Below, piece after piece: positions 17,913-28,300 of a stretch of 64,000 nucleotides of DNA; within the stretch, counting starts at the first letter, position 1; each line of letters begins with the position of its first letter. The stretch covers positions 1-64,000 of the forward strand of contig JAEYOQ010000026.1 in assembly GCA_023411555.1 (NCBI GenBank). The letters run 5' to 3'. The DNA is from Bacillota bacterium. GTDB lineage: Bacteria > Bacillota > Clostridia > Lachnospirales > Lachnospiraceae. The notes under the pieces were generated by a model. That model was given only the letters and a program-made list of their open reading frames with translations, searched no databases and was not told where the DNA came from. Position numbers and translations under genes: made by a program.

Positions 17913-18761
17913 TTAACCTTTTACTGCACCTGCTGTCAGACCAGATATGAATTGCTTATTGGCAAAGAAATATACAATCAGGATCGGTATAATCGCGATA
18001 GAAGCTCCTGCCAACATAATATGCCATTCCGCTGCTGCATTCATAGAGTATTTTAACTGTACAACAGCTACGGTTAAGGTTTTCAACTTCGGCATAGAAA
18101 TACTCATCACAAGGGTGGTAACATAATCATTCCAAGCATTTCGAAAGGTGAACAAGGCAACCACCGCCATAATCGGTGTAATCAAGGGCCGTAGTATTCG
18201 AAAGAATATACCATACATCGAGCATCCATCAATGATTGCTGCCTCATCAAGCTCTTTGGGGATACTCTGTATAAAGCCCATTACCAAGAGTACATTGGCT
18301 GACTGTCCGCCGGTTAAAACCAGTATCAGACCAATGATATTTTTATGTAGTCCAAATTTCATCAGTAAGGAATAGATCGGATACAGAGTTACAGAACCAA
18401 GTGCGATAAACATTAGGGCAACATAGAAGAGCATAATCAGCTTCTTGCCTACGAAGTTCTGTCTTGCAAACACATAGCCTGCCAAGGATGAGGTCAACAC
18501 CGCAATAACCATGGTCGAAAAGCTGATAATGATACTGTTCATGGTATACTTAGTAAAGTTCGCCTTAATAAAGGCCTCCCAGTAATTCATCACCTGCCAT
18601 CCGCTCTTCGGTAAGAAGCTTCCCCCTGCAGTTAATTCGCTATTTGTCTTAAAGGAACCGATTACGGCATATACGATCGGATAGATGGTAAATATAATCA
18701 TGGTAGCCAGGAATATAGCGATCAGGGTACCTAAGCAAATTTTTATTATCTTGTTATTCAT
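17913..18761 (-). CDS. CUT1 ABC sugar permease, MalG type
   Basis: A 282-residue inner-membrane permease with six predicted helices and the EAA loop ELDEAAIIDGCSMYGIFFRI-LRP that docks the ATPase. It ends in ...ISGLTAGAVKG, typical of MalG-like partners. Two ATG codons are possible: 18767 lies only three bases after GGGAG, while 18761 lies nine bases after it and is chosen. It follows the MalF-type gene by 16 bp and completes the membrane part of the importer. No ATP-binding subunit is encoded in the locus, so a shared MsmK-like ATPase elsewhere is expected. Confidence 0.9.
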   Translation of the reverse strand: MNNKIIKICLGTLIAIFLATMIIFTIYPIVYAVIGSFKTNSELTAGGSFLPKSGWQVMNYWEAFIKANFTKYTMNSIIISFSTMVIAVLTSSLAGYVFARQNFVGKKLIMLFYVALMFIALGSVTLYPIYSLLMKFGLHKNIIGLILVLTGGQSANVLLVMGFIQSIPKELDEAAIIDGCSMYGIFFRILRPLITPIMAVVALFTFRNAWNDYVTTLVMSISMPKLKTLTVAVVQLKYSMNAAAEWHIMLAGASIAIIPILIVYFFANKQFISGLTAGAVKG

Positions 18762-18777
18762 TCTCATCTACTCCCTT

Positions 18778-19728
18778 CTAATATACATCATCTAGCCGTT
18801 TGGATACCTTAAGGTAGATAACGGTAATAATACCTGCGATTAAGGCTGATACCGCACTTACTGCCGCGCCATATCCGTACTGAGACATTGTGATGCTACT
18901 GGTGGATACCGGGAAGAAGAAGGAATAACCATATAAGGACATAACCATCGTGGAATAATTCGGGCCACCCTCCGTAAGTACCATTACATTGGTCATATCA
19001 TGGAAGGCTGCCGTGATAGATAGCATCAATATTATCTTCAAAATCGGTCCAAGCATTGGCAGGGTAATAAACCAAACTGTCTGTATTCCATTTGCTCCGT
19101 CAATTCTGGCACTTTCCAGAGTTTCCTCTGAAATCCGCTGAAGTCCGGCAATAAAATATACCATATAATTACCGATACCTCCCCATACTGCCGTAATAAC
19201 CAGTGTCTTCATAGCATTGTCTGCTCCCAGCCAGTTAATTGGCTGCTTTATTATATTCCAGTCCATCAGATAATGATTAATCTGTCCGTTATATACGTTA
19301 AAGAGTAGATAAAATACCAATCCCATTACCGCTGAGCTCATGATGGTAGGCACGAAGATTATGCTTTGCAGCAATCCGTTTCCTTTTCGTTTTCTGCTAA
19401 GGAACAAGGCCAGTATAAATGCCAGGGGTATAATGATAATAATTTTAGCCCCTGCATACACCAGGGTGTTCTTTGCTGCCTTCCAGTATATCTCGTCGCG
19501 GAAAACACGAGCCAGATTATTCAGTCCGACAAATTTCGGTACCTCGGAGGCAAGCCCTCCATAACGATAGAAGATAAATTTTAGAGTCCAGATACATGGG
19601 TAAATAGAAAAAGCTATAAATAAGACAAGGTTAGGGAGAAGCATACTATAAGCCTGCAAATTCTCTTTTATCTTTCTTCGTTTTTTCGTGTTAAATATCT
19701 GTGATTTTGTCGTATTCTTCACAGTCAT
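18778..19728 (-). CDS. CUT1 ABC sugar permease, MalF type
   Basis: A 316-residue permease with a basic N-terminus, six membrane helices and the EAA loop ETLESARIDGANGIQTVWFI. It belongs to the oligosaccharide-importing CUT1 group (LplB/UgpA-like). The annotated ATG is almost directly adjacent to GGGGAGA, so a GTG two codons later, seven bases from the ribosome-binding site, may be the real start. The gene lies downstream of a terminator-like hairpin that follows the binding-protein gene, which should reduce its expression relative to that gene. Confidence 0.9.
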   Translation of the reverse strand: MTVKNTTKSQIFNTKKRRKIKENLQAYSMLLPNLVLFIAFSIYPCIWTLKFIFYRYGGLASEVPKFVGLNNLARVFRDEIYWKAAKNTLVYAGAKIIIIIPLAFILALFLSRKRKGNGLLQSIIFVPTIMSSAVMGLVFYLLFNVYNGQINHYLMDWNIIKQPINWLGADNAMKTLVITAVWGGIGNYMVYFIAGLQRISEETLESARIDGANGIQTVWFITLPMLGPILKIILMLSITAAFHDMTNVMVLTEGGPNYSTMVMSLYGYSFFFPVSTSSITMSQYGYGAAVSAVSALIAGIITVIYLKVSKRLDDVY

Positions 19729-19744
19729 TCTCCCCTCTTTCTAA

Positions 19745-19776
19745 AAAATATGGGGCACTTGATTAGTAAGTGCCCC
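19745..19776 (-). terminator. Intra-operon attenuating terminator after the binding-protein gene
   Basis: Minus-strand GGGGCACTT (19776-19768) and AAGTGCCCC (19760-19752) form a perfect 9-bp stem followed by ATATTTTTT. It lies between the solute-binding protein and the first permease, the usual place for partial termination or mRNA 3' protection that gives excess binding protein. Confidence 0.75.
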
Positions 19777-19836
19777 GTTTGTTCATGACAAGTGAATTGA
19801 TTGATCGGCGAGCATCATTCCTCCTGAAATCATAGC

Positions 19837-21285
19837 TTACTTGGAGGGATTCTTAGGATCAAAGCCACTCTTAACGATTGGCTGAATGGTACCTTCAGCA
19901 ATACCTGCCTTTAATGCCGCATTGTATCTATCTGTTAGCTCCTGTAAACCGGTAGCAATATCGGTATCACCATAAAACATAGAGGCGAAGGTAGTATTAC
20001 TGTCCATGCCTTCCAGAATAAATGCTGTTGCATATGCTTCCTGAGGGTTACGAGGCCAGATTGCATCGGTTGCACCGATTAAGAGATCCTTATTATCAAT
20101 ATAAACCTGAGCTGGCTTTGCTTTTTCGATTACTGCAGGAACAATACTAATACCTAAGCCTGCTTCATAGTATTCTACCTGATATTCGATGTTCATAAAG
20201 ATTGAGTTGTATACCTTCCATGCTGCTTCCAGATTCTCGCTCTCCGCGTTGAATAAGTAACCACCATTTGCTACATAACCCTGAGCACCGGTCACCTGTC
20301 CGCCAAGAGTAGGGATCTGAACTACAGCCCACTCGTCTGTCATCGGGAACTGATTCTTATATACACCGGGTTCTGCATGGGTGAAGGATATGTACATACC
20401 AATTTTTCCTGCTGCAAATTGTGTTCTAAGAGGATCGATATCTAAGGATTCACATCCCGGGAAAGCAGCAGATGCAGAGAATAATTCCTTCCACTGTGCT
20501 AAAAGATCTGCATAACCAGTAAAATCAAATTCACCGGTCGTGAAATTGTAGCCATTCTGAAGACCCAGCTGACGCTGTACCTGATACAATAAGGAACGGT
20601 TTAGAGCAGATCCGGGATTCTTCATATTTGCTGCAAAACCATATATGCCTTCACCGGATAGCTTCTCGGTAATGATCTTAGCATCTTCTACCATCTCTTC
20701 GAAGGTAGCAGGAGGATTCGCAATACCTGCCTTCTCAAAGATATTCTTGTTATAGAACAAACGTCCTGTTGTACCTGTAACTGGAATGTAATAGATTTTA
20801 CCATCAATATTATTTAAGCCGGGTATAATGCAGCTAGCAAAGGTTGTCTTGAAGGTGTCATCCATCAGAGGAGCTAGATCTGCAAGTCTTCCTGCACCCA
20901 AATGACTCTCGAACACCTTATTCTCTTGCGAGAACAGATCCGGTGCTTCGCCAGATTGGAAAGCCATATCAATGGCCTGAGGATAATTGTCTGTATAGAT
21001 CTGGAAATCAACTTCGATATTATCTGTGTTAGTCTCGTTATACTCTGCAACCTTCTGGGTTACAAAGTCCGCATCATGACGATCCTTGGACCAGATTACT
21101 ACCTTTGTTTTTTCTGCAGGAGCTTCTTCCTTTTTGGTGTCTCCGCTATTTTTTGTCTCGGTAGCACCCTTAGTCGGTTCTGTCGATCCGCTTGTATCTT
21201 CCTTTTTACTGGAGCATGCTGTTGCTAGTGACATGGTCAAGGCAATTACCAATACCATGGCAAGCAGCTTCTTAAAATTTTTCAT
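19837..21285 (-). CDS. CUT1 extracellular sugar-binding lipoprotein
   Basis: A 482-residue lipoprotein. The signal peptide has a KNFKK n-region and a hydrophobic core ending in the lipobox LATAC, with the modified cysteine at 24. A serine/threonine/glutamate-rich linker (about 25-65) follows, then a periplasmic-binding-protein fold with TKVVIWSKDRHDADFV and YYIPVTGTTGRLFYNKNIFE, typical of family 1 solute-binding proteins. It captures an oligosaccharide at the cell surface for the two permeases downstream. The ATG at 21285 has GGGAGG seven bases upstream; the earlier in-frame ATG has no site. Confidence 0.92.
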   Translation of the reverse strand: MKNFKKLLAMVLVIALTMSLATACSSKKEDTSGSTEPTKGATETKNSGDTKKEEAPAEKTKVVIWSKDRHDADFVTQKVAEYNETNTDNIEVDFQIYTDNYPQAIDMAFQSGEAPDLFSQENKVFESHLGAGRLADLAPLMDDTFKTTFASCIIPGLNNIDGKIYYIPVTGTTGRLFYNKNIFEKAGIANPPATFEEMVEDAKIITEKLSGEGIYGFAANMKNPGSALNRSLLYQVQRQLGLQNGYNFTTGEFDFTGYADLLAQWKELFSASAAFPGCESLDIDPLRTQFAAGKIGMYISFTHAEPGVYKNQFPMTDEWAVVQIPTLGGQVTGAQGYVANGGYLFNAESENLEAAWKVYNSIFMNIEYQVEYYEAGLGISIVPAVIEKAKPAQVYIDNKDLLIGATDAIWPRNPQEAYATAFILEGMDSNTTFASMFYGDTDIATGLQELTDRYNAALKAGIAEGTIQPIVKSGFDPKNPSK

Positions 21286-21417
21286 TGTGTTTCCTCCCTT
21301 TACATACATTATTTATGCTAGCACATTTCGTTATTGCTTTTATATACTATCTCATAACAACTTTACAGTAAATCCATTATATGACTTAAGAATGTACAAA
21401 ATCTGATGGTAGTGATT

Positions 21418-22743
21418 TTACGCTAGTATTGCTCCCTGTTGTATTAACCGGCTCTGTAGCTGCTTAATATCCAGCTGCTTGCAGAAGATATTGGAATTAC
21501 AGCATAAGGCAGCGGCAGTTCCAGCGGCTTCTCCGGTGGCAAAGCAGGCCGGCATAACACGAACCGATGCCATCATAGAACGATCACAGCTTATGGTTCT
21601 GCCTGCCACCAATAGATTATTGCTACCAATCGGTATCAGACTTCGGTAGGGTATGGTATAAGCCTCCCCTTCCTGATATTTTGAGGTAACATACTCTCGG
21701 TCCTTTCCATAATCATCCTGCTGTGGCGTTGCGGCATGGATATCGATGGGATAGGAATAGCGAGCAATCGTATCCTCAAAGGTCGCCCTGTTATAATAGT
21801 CAGCTCCTGTTAATCGATATTCCCCACAGATTCTTCTCGATTCTCTAAGACCAATAACCGGGCCGGAGGATATTAATACAGCCTCTTCCGCACCTGGCAC
21901 ATACTTTCGCAAGAAATCCATCAGCCTAGGCAGCTTCGCTCTTGCTTCAAGCTCCGCTCTAGTCAGATCGGTACCGTCCAGAGGATTTAGATGATATACA
22001 TGTCCAAAATTCAAGCCGGCTACACCATCCGCCTGAAGGGCGATTCCTGCAACATACCTCTCCCCCTCTATAAAATCATTATTCTGCTTTGCTTTCCCAA
22101 CTGCCACGCTCAGATTTCCATCTTCACCGACTTCCTCGACATATCTCATGAAGCGTTCTGTATCCAGATTGGCAATACGAAAGCATAGGGTTCCCGCCTG
22201 TACCAACCCCTCCTGATCTCCGTATTCATAGTCTCTTCCTGCAAGTGCAACCAGATCCGCATCACCGGTGCAATCGATATAGTATCTTGCCTTCAGCGAG
22301 GAGTTTCCACCTTTATTATGAATGCGGACAGAGGTAAGCGTTCCATTCTCTTCTGTAACATCTGTCACTATGGTATGAAGCAGTAGGCTACAGCCGCTCT
22401 CTACAACCAGTTGTTCCGTGACTCGTTTCAATACTTCGGGATCAATTGGAACCCAGTCATATGCCTTCTGTCTACCTGGTTTGTTATCGTAAAAGGGACT
22501 CTCGTAGCTTTCCCTTTTCATGGCATTAAGTACCTCAAGGCCAATACCTCCGATAGTCACTTTCCTACCATCTGTATAAGGACAAAAGGCCGGAACTGAC
22601 GCATTGGTTGCCATTCCACCAAGATATCCTGCTTTCTCAATCAGAAGAACCTTACTATTGTTTCTTGCTGCCGCAATGGCAGCTCCTATTCCTGCAGGCC
22701 CGCCGCCTGCGACTATTATATCATAATCATATTGACTACTCAT
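21418..22743 (-). CDS. FAD-dependent oxidoreductase (FAD_oxidored family)
   Basis: A 441-residue flavoprotein. The N-terminal dinucleotide-binding motif DIIVAGGGPAGIGAAIAAA is followed by EKAGYLGGMATNAS, then RYYIDCTGDADLVALAG in the middle and a C-terminal NLLVAGRTISCDRSMMAS ending in a second FAD contact (ATGEAAGTAAALC). This family is common in carbohydrate-use loci of Firmicutes and Bacteroidetes, but its reaction is generally unknown. I start at the ATG at 22743, five bases after GGGAGG. A 13-codon upstream frame overlaps this ATG. It sits between the GH94 gene and the transporter. Confidence 0.85.
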   Translation of the reverse strand: MSSQYDYDIIVAGGGPAGIGAAIAAARNNSKVLLIEKAGYLGGMATNASVPAFCPYTDGRKVTIGGIGLEVLNAMKRESYESPFYDNKPGRQKAYDWVPIDPEVLKRVTEQLVVESGCSLLLHTIVTDVTEENGTLTSVRIHNKGGNSSLKARYYIDCTGDADLVALAGRDYEYGDQEGLVQAGTLCFRIANLDTERFMRYVEEVGEDGNLSVAVGKAKQNNDFIEGERYVAGIALQADGVAGLNFGHVYHLNPLDGTDLTRAELEARAKLPRLMDFLRKYVPGAEEAVLISSGPVIGLRESRRICGEYRLTGADYYNRATFEDTIARYSYPIDIHAATPQQDDYGKDREYVTSKYQEGEAYTIPYRSLIPIGSNNLLVAGRTISCDRSMMASVRVMPACFATGEAAGTAAALCCNSNIFCKQLDIKQLQSRLIQQGAILA

Positions 22744-22781
22744 CTTAACCTCCCTACCATACCGGTCCAAATATTGCACAT
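22740..22781 (-). CDS. Possible 13-codon leader peptide coupled to the FAD oxidoreductase
   Basis: MCNIWTGMVGRLR has a very strong GGAGGAGG site seven bases before its ATG. Its TGA stop overlaps the ATG of the oxidoreductase (ATGA arrangement). The better ribosome-binding site belongs to the leader, so translational coupling is plausible. It is too short to judge by composition and could be accidental. Confidence 0.35.
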   Translation of the reverse strand: MCNIWTGMVGRLR

Positions 22782-22907
22782 AAAAAATCCTCCTCCATTA
22801 TTAAAAGTGCACTATAAGTGTACTGAAGATAATGAAGGGGGACAATCCAATATGCGACGTATCCGGTTATAATATTTGACTGTCTTAATTGGTAATCGGG
22901 ATGTAGG

Positions 22908-25352
22908 TTATACAATTACCTTATGGTGCTTATTGTCATCCTTAAGCGGAATACGATTGCCCGGATACTTTTTACCATCGACGGTTACCTCTTTCGTCTT
23001 TAGTACACCCTTGCTCCGGCTTTCCACCTTAATCTCATAGACCGAAGTACCATAGCGATACTGCACGGTATAGTCACCAAAGCTTGCAGGAGTCGCTGGA
23101 TCAATAACCAGCTCCTCCCCTTCTTTTCTAATACCTAAGAACCAACATACTAAGCCTTGATACATCCAGCCCGCCGATCCGGTATACCAGCTCCAGCCTC
23201 CTCTTCCTGTGTAAGGAGGGCTTAAGGAAATATCAGCGATCATTATATAGGGCTCCTTCTCGTAGAGCATAGCTGCTCTCTTCTTCTCTGTAATGTGAAT
23301 GGGATTCAGCATGGTAAATAGGGTATGAGCCATGTTATAATCTCCGAGCATAGCAGTAGCAATCGCCAGCCAGATGGCTGCATGGGTATATTGCCCTCCG
23401 TTCTCTCTGATTCCCGGGTAATAATTCTTAATGTAACCAGGATTTTTCTCCGTTTTATTAAAGGGAGGCATCAAAAGCAGTGAAATAGAGTCCTCTTCCC
23501 GTACCAGATAACGCCAGGCCGACTGCATGGCCGCTAAAGCTCTCTCCTTACCGGCTCCTCCCGATATCACGCTCCAGGATTGACTAATGGAATCGATTCT
23601 ACATTCATCATTCTCCTTGGAACCAAGCTTGCTTCCGTCATCATAAAAGGCACGCAGATACCAAGCCCCATCCCAGGCATGCTTCTCAATATTCTTAATC
23701 AGCTCTTCTCTCTTTTGCTCCAGCTCCTTGGCAAACTCCTCATCCCCCTCATAGCGACAGACCGGTATAAAATCTCCCATAAGGGTATAGAAGAACCAGG
23801 CCAACCATACACTTTCTCCCGAGCCGTCTTTACCTACTTCGTTCATTCCATCGTTCCAATCACCGCCTCCCATCAAGGGAAGACCATGTGCGCCGTATCG
23901 GGTATGGAGTATTGTCTTCTTGCTGTGTTCATATACAGTTCCTACCATATCCGATACTTCCGGTGTGAACATGATATCATGCTGATCCTCCTCTAGTAAC
24001 GGGCCTTTGATATAGGGAACCTCCTCCTTCAGAATGGAATAATCACCGGTATTTCGAATATAGGCAGCGGTAGCATAGGGTAGCCAGAGAAGATCATCCG
24101 TTATTCTAGTACGCACTCCAACCCCCATGGGCGGATGCCACCAATGCTGTACATCTCCCTCTTCAAACTGTCTACTGCAGGATATAAGAATTTGCTTACG
24201 CAGTACCTCGGGTGCTGTAAATTGAAGGGCCAAGGTATCCTGAAGCTGATCCCGATAGCCATAAGCACCTCCACATTGATAGAAGGCCGCTCTGGCATTG
24301 ATGCGGCAGGATATGGTCTGATACAGCAGCCAGCCGTTGACCATATAATCCACCGCCTTATCCGTGGTCTTGATCTGAATTGTTCCAAGGATACCCTCCC
24401 AATAAGCTTTAACCTTATTGAATGCCTCACTCACCTTAGTGATATCCTTGTATTTATAACGGAGAGTTTGAATCTCCTCCTTATCCTCGCTTTGGCCAAG
24501 AGCAAATATCACCGTCTTCTCTTCTCCCGGAGCAATTGCCACCGACACCTGTATAGCGCCGCAGGAATCATAGCACACACCGGTATGATTGGATAAAATG
24601 CTATCTACCCCTCGGGGATTATAGACTGAGCCTTGTTGTCCCAGGAACTCCTGCCTGTCACCGGTATACCTTTTAATGATTTCGTTGGAGAATAGAAAGG
24701 CATACCGATTCTGAAAATGCATGGCATAGATATTCTTCGCTGTTAGGTACTCATGTTCATTATTATATGAAGTTAAGATATAGGGATTCGTATGCTCCCG
24801 CTGTGTGCCTAATACCCATTCCACATAATAGGTTAAGCTGAGATATTTCATCCTGTTTGATTTATTCGTAAGCTTCAGCTCCCAAAGCTTGATCGGCTCG
24901 TCCACCGGTACAAAGACAAGGAGATCTTGTGCCACCTCCATCTCCTCATGAACAAACCTTGTATACCCCATGCCATGCCTTACTCGGTAGGTACCCCGAT
25001 CATGGCACCCAAGTGAGACCGGCGTCATCATCTCACCTGTAATCTCATCAAACAGATAGATAACCTCCGAGGGTCTGTCTGTCACAGGGTCATTGCTCCA
25101 GGTCGTAAGCTTATTCTCTCTACTGTTCCCCGCAAAGGTAAAGCCAGCACCCGACTCAGAGATGGTGAAGCCAAACTCTTTGTTTGCTATCACATTAATC
25201 CAGGGAACCGGAGGCTTATTTTTACCCTCCAGAAGAATTTCATATTCTCTTCCATCCTCAACAAAGCCTCCGAAGCCGTTAAAGAATTCGTAATTTGTAT
25301 GGTTGGTATTCGTGGTCTTATCCGGTTGTAACAGCTCTACCCCAGAATCCAT
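22908..25352 (-). CDS. GH94-family phosphorylase: C-terminal half of a split cyclic beta-1,2-glucan synthase
   Basis: An 814-residue GH94 protein. The order is a beta-sandwich (about 20-310) opening with FFNGFGGFVEDGREYEI, PWINVIANKEFGF and SGAGFTFAGNSRENKLT, a linker helix, then an (alpha/alpha)6 barrel with GGAYGYRDQLQD and the catalytic region GGGDWNDGMNE (candidate general acid D501), and a C-terminal sheet. The opening motifs match the C-terminal GH94 domain of cyclic beta-1,2-glucan synthases, which trims chain length by phosphorolysis, more closely than free cellobiose phosphorylases. It begins 21 bp after the 1973-residue synthase with its own GGAGG, so the two genes together rebuild a protein of about 2790 residues. 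No signal peptide is seen. Confidence 0.88.
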   Translation of the reverse strand: MDSGVELLQPDKTTNTNHTNYEFFNGFGGFVEDGREYEILLEGKNKPPVPWINVIANKEFGFTISESGAGFTFAGNSRENKLTTWSNDPVTDRPSEVIYLFDEITGEMMTPVSLGCHDRGTYRVRHGMGYTRFVHEEMEVAQDLLVFVPVDEPIKLWELKLTNKSNRMKYLSLTYYVEWVLGTQREHTNPYILTSYNNEHEYLTAKNIYAMHFQNRYAFLFSNEIIKRYTGDRQEFLGQQGSVYNPRGVDSILSNHTGVCYDSCGAIQVSVAIAPGEEKTVIFALGQSEDKEEIQTLRYKYKDITKVSEAFNKVKAYWEGILGTIQIKTTDKAVDYMVNGWLLYQTISCRINARAAFYQCGGAYGYRDQLQDTLALQFTAPEVLRKQILISCSRQFEEGDVQHWWHPPMGVGVRTRITDDLLWLPYATAAYIRNTGDYSILKEEVPYIKGPLLEEDQHDIMFTPEVSDMVGTVYEHSKKTILHTRYGAHGLPLMGGGDWNDGMNEVGKDGSGESVWLAWFFYTLMGDFIPVCRYEGDEEFAKELEQKREELIKNIEKHAWDGAWYLRAFYDDGSKLGSKENDECRIDSISQSWSVISGGAGKERALAAMQSAWRYLVREEDSISLLLMPPFNKTEKNPGYIKNYYPGIRENGGQYTHAAIWLAIATAMLGDYNMAHTLFTMLNPIHITEKKRAAMLYEKEPYIMIADISLSPPYTGRGGWSWYTGSAGWMYQGLVCWFLGIRKEGEELVIDPATPASFGDYTVQYRYGTSVYEIKVESRSKGVLKTKEVTVDGKKYPGNRIPLKDDNKHHKVIV

Positions 25353-25373
25353 ATTATATGCCTCCTTAACTGC

Positions 25374-28300
25374 TTATTCCTCAATTAATTCATTCAGATT
25401 ATCCTTAAGGTTTCTAAAATAGATTCCTGTTTTTCCTGTGATTACCACCCTGGCGACTGTCATTAGGAGGTCGATCTCAGCCGGTATCATCTGATAAGAA
25501 TGTAAAAGGAACAGACTTGGTCGTGAATTGTCCGAATTGTAAAGTCTAAGTGAGCTGGTCAGATCATTGACCAGATCATCCAACTCTTGTACATAACCGT
25601 GCTTTGCCTCACTCAAAATGATCAGGTCTACCACAATCTGATTTATCTTCATATATTCATAAGCCTTCAGTACTTCCTTGATTATTCCTGCTTCCTCAAT
25701 AGAGTTAACTTTCAATAATAGGATTGGATGATCACCCGATACTCCAAATCGCCATAGAAAGCTTTGATCCTTATAGTTTCTCCTTATATTCTCATAAGGA
25801 CCCCGATACTGCCTCGTCGGATAATAAATCGGGCCTATCAGATCCTGAAAGGCATTGATCTGTGCTCTGTTAATCTCAAGATACTTGAGTTCTATTTTCT
25901 TCTGAAGCTTGAACTTCTCAAAAATATCATCAATATGATAGGTCTTTCCAAGCTCCTGGCCAAGCACTATCGCTTCTTCTTTCGTGTCGCACACTCCGGT
26001 TATGAAAGAAACGCTTGCTGTATTTCCTCCTTCCACTGATATAGTCACACGCAGACTCATGATCGGATCATTACAGAAGCCTGCTTGATTCGAGAAGGGA
26101 ATACTGTCGGTTACAGAAATCGGATTCGCAGGGGTATTATTTCTGCCAAGGAATCTTAATCGATCATTCTCATATTCCACACGCCTGCAAGGCTTTAGCT
26201 CTGACCGAAGCATGTGAAGTATATAAGGATAATTTGACTTCTTTCCGCTACGCCTTTTTGATAGAAATATTTCCTGCTCCTCCAAATATTCACTCTCAAT
26301 AAATAGCTTATTGAAAGCCGGATGGCTTATCTCTGCCAAATGCGAATCACCTACCACCTCAAGATAGCTGGTAAGCTCAAAAAGCTTTGTCTCTTTACTG
26401 TGATTGGTTAGGGTAACCCTTCGAATCTCTATATTATTATTTGCATCCAAACTGATTACTGTTTTTGTAGAGACATCCTTATCTCTGCGTTTTATTTCTG
26501 CTTGATGCGGTGAGAAGATAACCTGATATTGGTCAGGCTGCTTGTTGGTTGGGTGATAGGAGGTACTCCACATGGTTTCACTTCCAACTTCCTTGACATA
26601 GATATAGTTACCCGTATTGGCATACAAATCTGCTCTCCACCGATAAAGCATCATATCCTTGTAGCAGCTAAAGCCATCTCCATCAGAGGTAATGAGTAGG
26701 GAATACTTATTATTAGACAGATAGTTCGTAACCGGTACTCGAGGTGCTACCGTGCTAATATAACGATTACTGTATTTTTCCTCACGGAAGTATACCCTGC
26801 TGATTTTAATTGTATAGCCTCGTTTTGCAATAGAGATCAGATGACTCTGTCTCTTTTCCTCCAGTAGAGATTCCGTTGCCTTAATCATGGCCTCTGAATG
26901 AAAGCGTTCTCGCATAATCCCATGATTTAAGAGATTATTGATTGCAACCATATTCATTCCCTGATGATGAGCCATAAAGGATCTGACGATACAATATGGT
27001 GTCATCTCCTCAGCATCCGGGCTGTTATAATCGATGGCCTCATAAAAGCCATAGTCACCATACATACCCAGTTCAATCAGCCTTTTTAGGTTAGCAAAGC
27101 CTTCGTCTCTCGCATATTCTAAGGCCAGCATTGTAGCATAAGGCGTTGCTACCAGGGAATTTCTACGAACCGGCTGTAAGCGAAGCTTTGGTACACCGAA
27201 GGCCTTATATTGATAATTGGCATTCAGGTCGAAGCGATAATACTGGGATTCAGAGATACCCCAAGGTATATTCATCTCCTTTGCATATTTCATCTGCTGA
27301 AGCACTGCTGCCTTAGAGGTTTCCGCATATACGGAAGCTTCATATTCCTTCATAACCAGATTCGGCATCAGATATTCAAACATGGTTCCGCTCCAGGATA
27401 CAAAGCAGGGAATGCCATTTACCATAGTAAGTGGTCTGCCTAGCTTATGCCAATGCTTCTGCGGTACAGCTCCGCTGGCAATAGCCAGAAAGCTGGTAAG
27501 TGCTGATTCGGAGGCCATCAGATCATAGCAGCCTCCGTCTAGTGTATGAGAGGATACATGATAGCCAATGTGAAACAGCATTCTCTTCTCGTTATACAAG
27601 AACCGAAAATCAGCGTTCGCCAGCAAACAATCAATCTGCTTACATAGCTGCAGTATCCGCTTCTGAAGCACCATGGCATATTTATTCTCTCTTTCTACTA
27701 GCTGCCCTAAGGTAGGCTGCTTGGAAAAGCTTTCCCCCTTGAGCTTAAGATAGCCTGCTTCTTCAACAATTCTCTCAATTTGATCCGACAGCTCCCGCAT
27801 CCAGCGTGACTGCTTCCGGACCTTATAATAATCTCCCTGTAACTCGTCCCAGATGTCCGTCACATCTTCTATAAACTCATCTATTTGTTCATAATGTTCC
27901 TTTAGACAGCCTTCATAATTACTGAGCTTTAAGGTTTTCCTAAGCTCCCTTCTAAGCTCCTCCGGGAATACCGGTCGTTCCAGCTGCTCAAGCAAGCCCT
28001 GCTTCAGTGCAATCAGATGACCAAAGAAATTACCGCTATCTACCGTTGAGATATAGGCCGGATTAAGGACCTCCAAGGTTCTGATTTGATACCAATTATA
28101 CAGGTGCCCCTTCCATTTTGTCAGCTTCGACACCGAACTCATCAGATTCTCAATAGACTTAATGGTGTCACTAAGGGTCTCAAATCCAAGGTCCCTGGCC
28201 GTAAGAATAGATAGGAACTGTAATCCTATATTGGTTGGAGAGGTCTTATCACTGATCTTCTCAACCTTGGCCAGCTGATAATTGTCCGGGCAAAACCAAT

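Noticed and set aside
25352..25374. Frameshift or sequencing error splitting the glucan synthase
   Set aside because: The upstream gene ends naturally and the downstream gene has its own GGAGG and ATG at normal spacing; a natural split is simpler, though resequencing would settle it.
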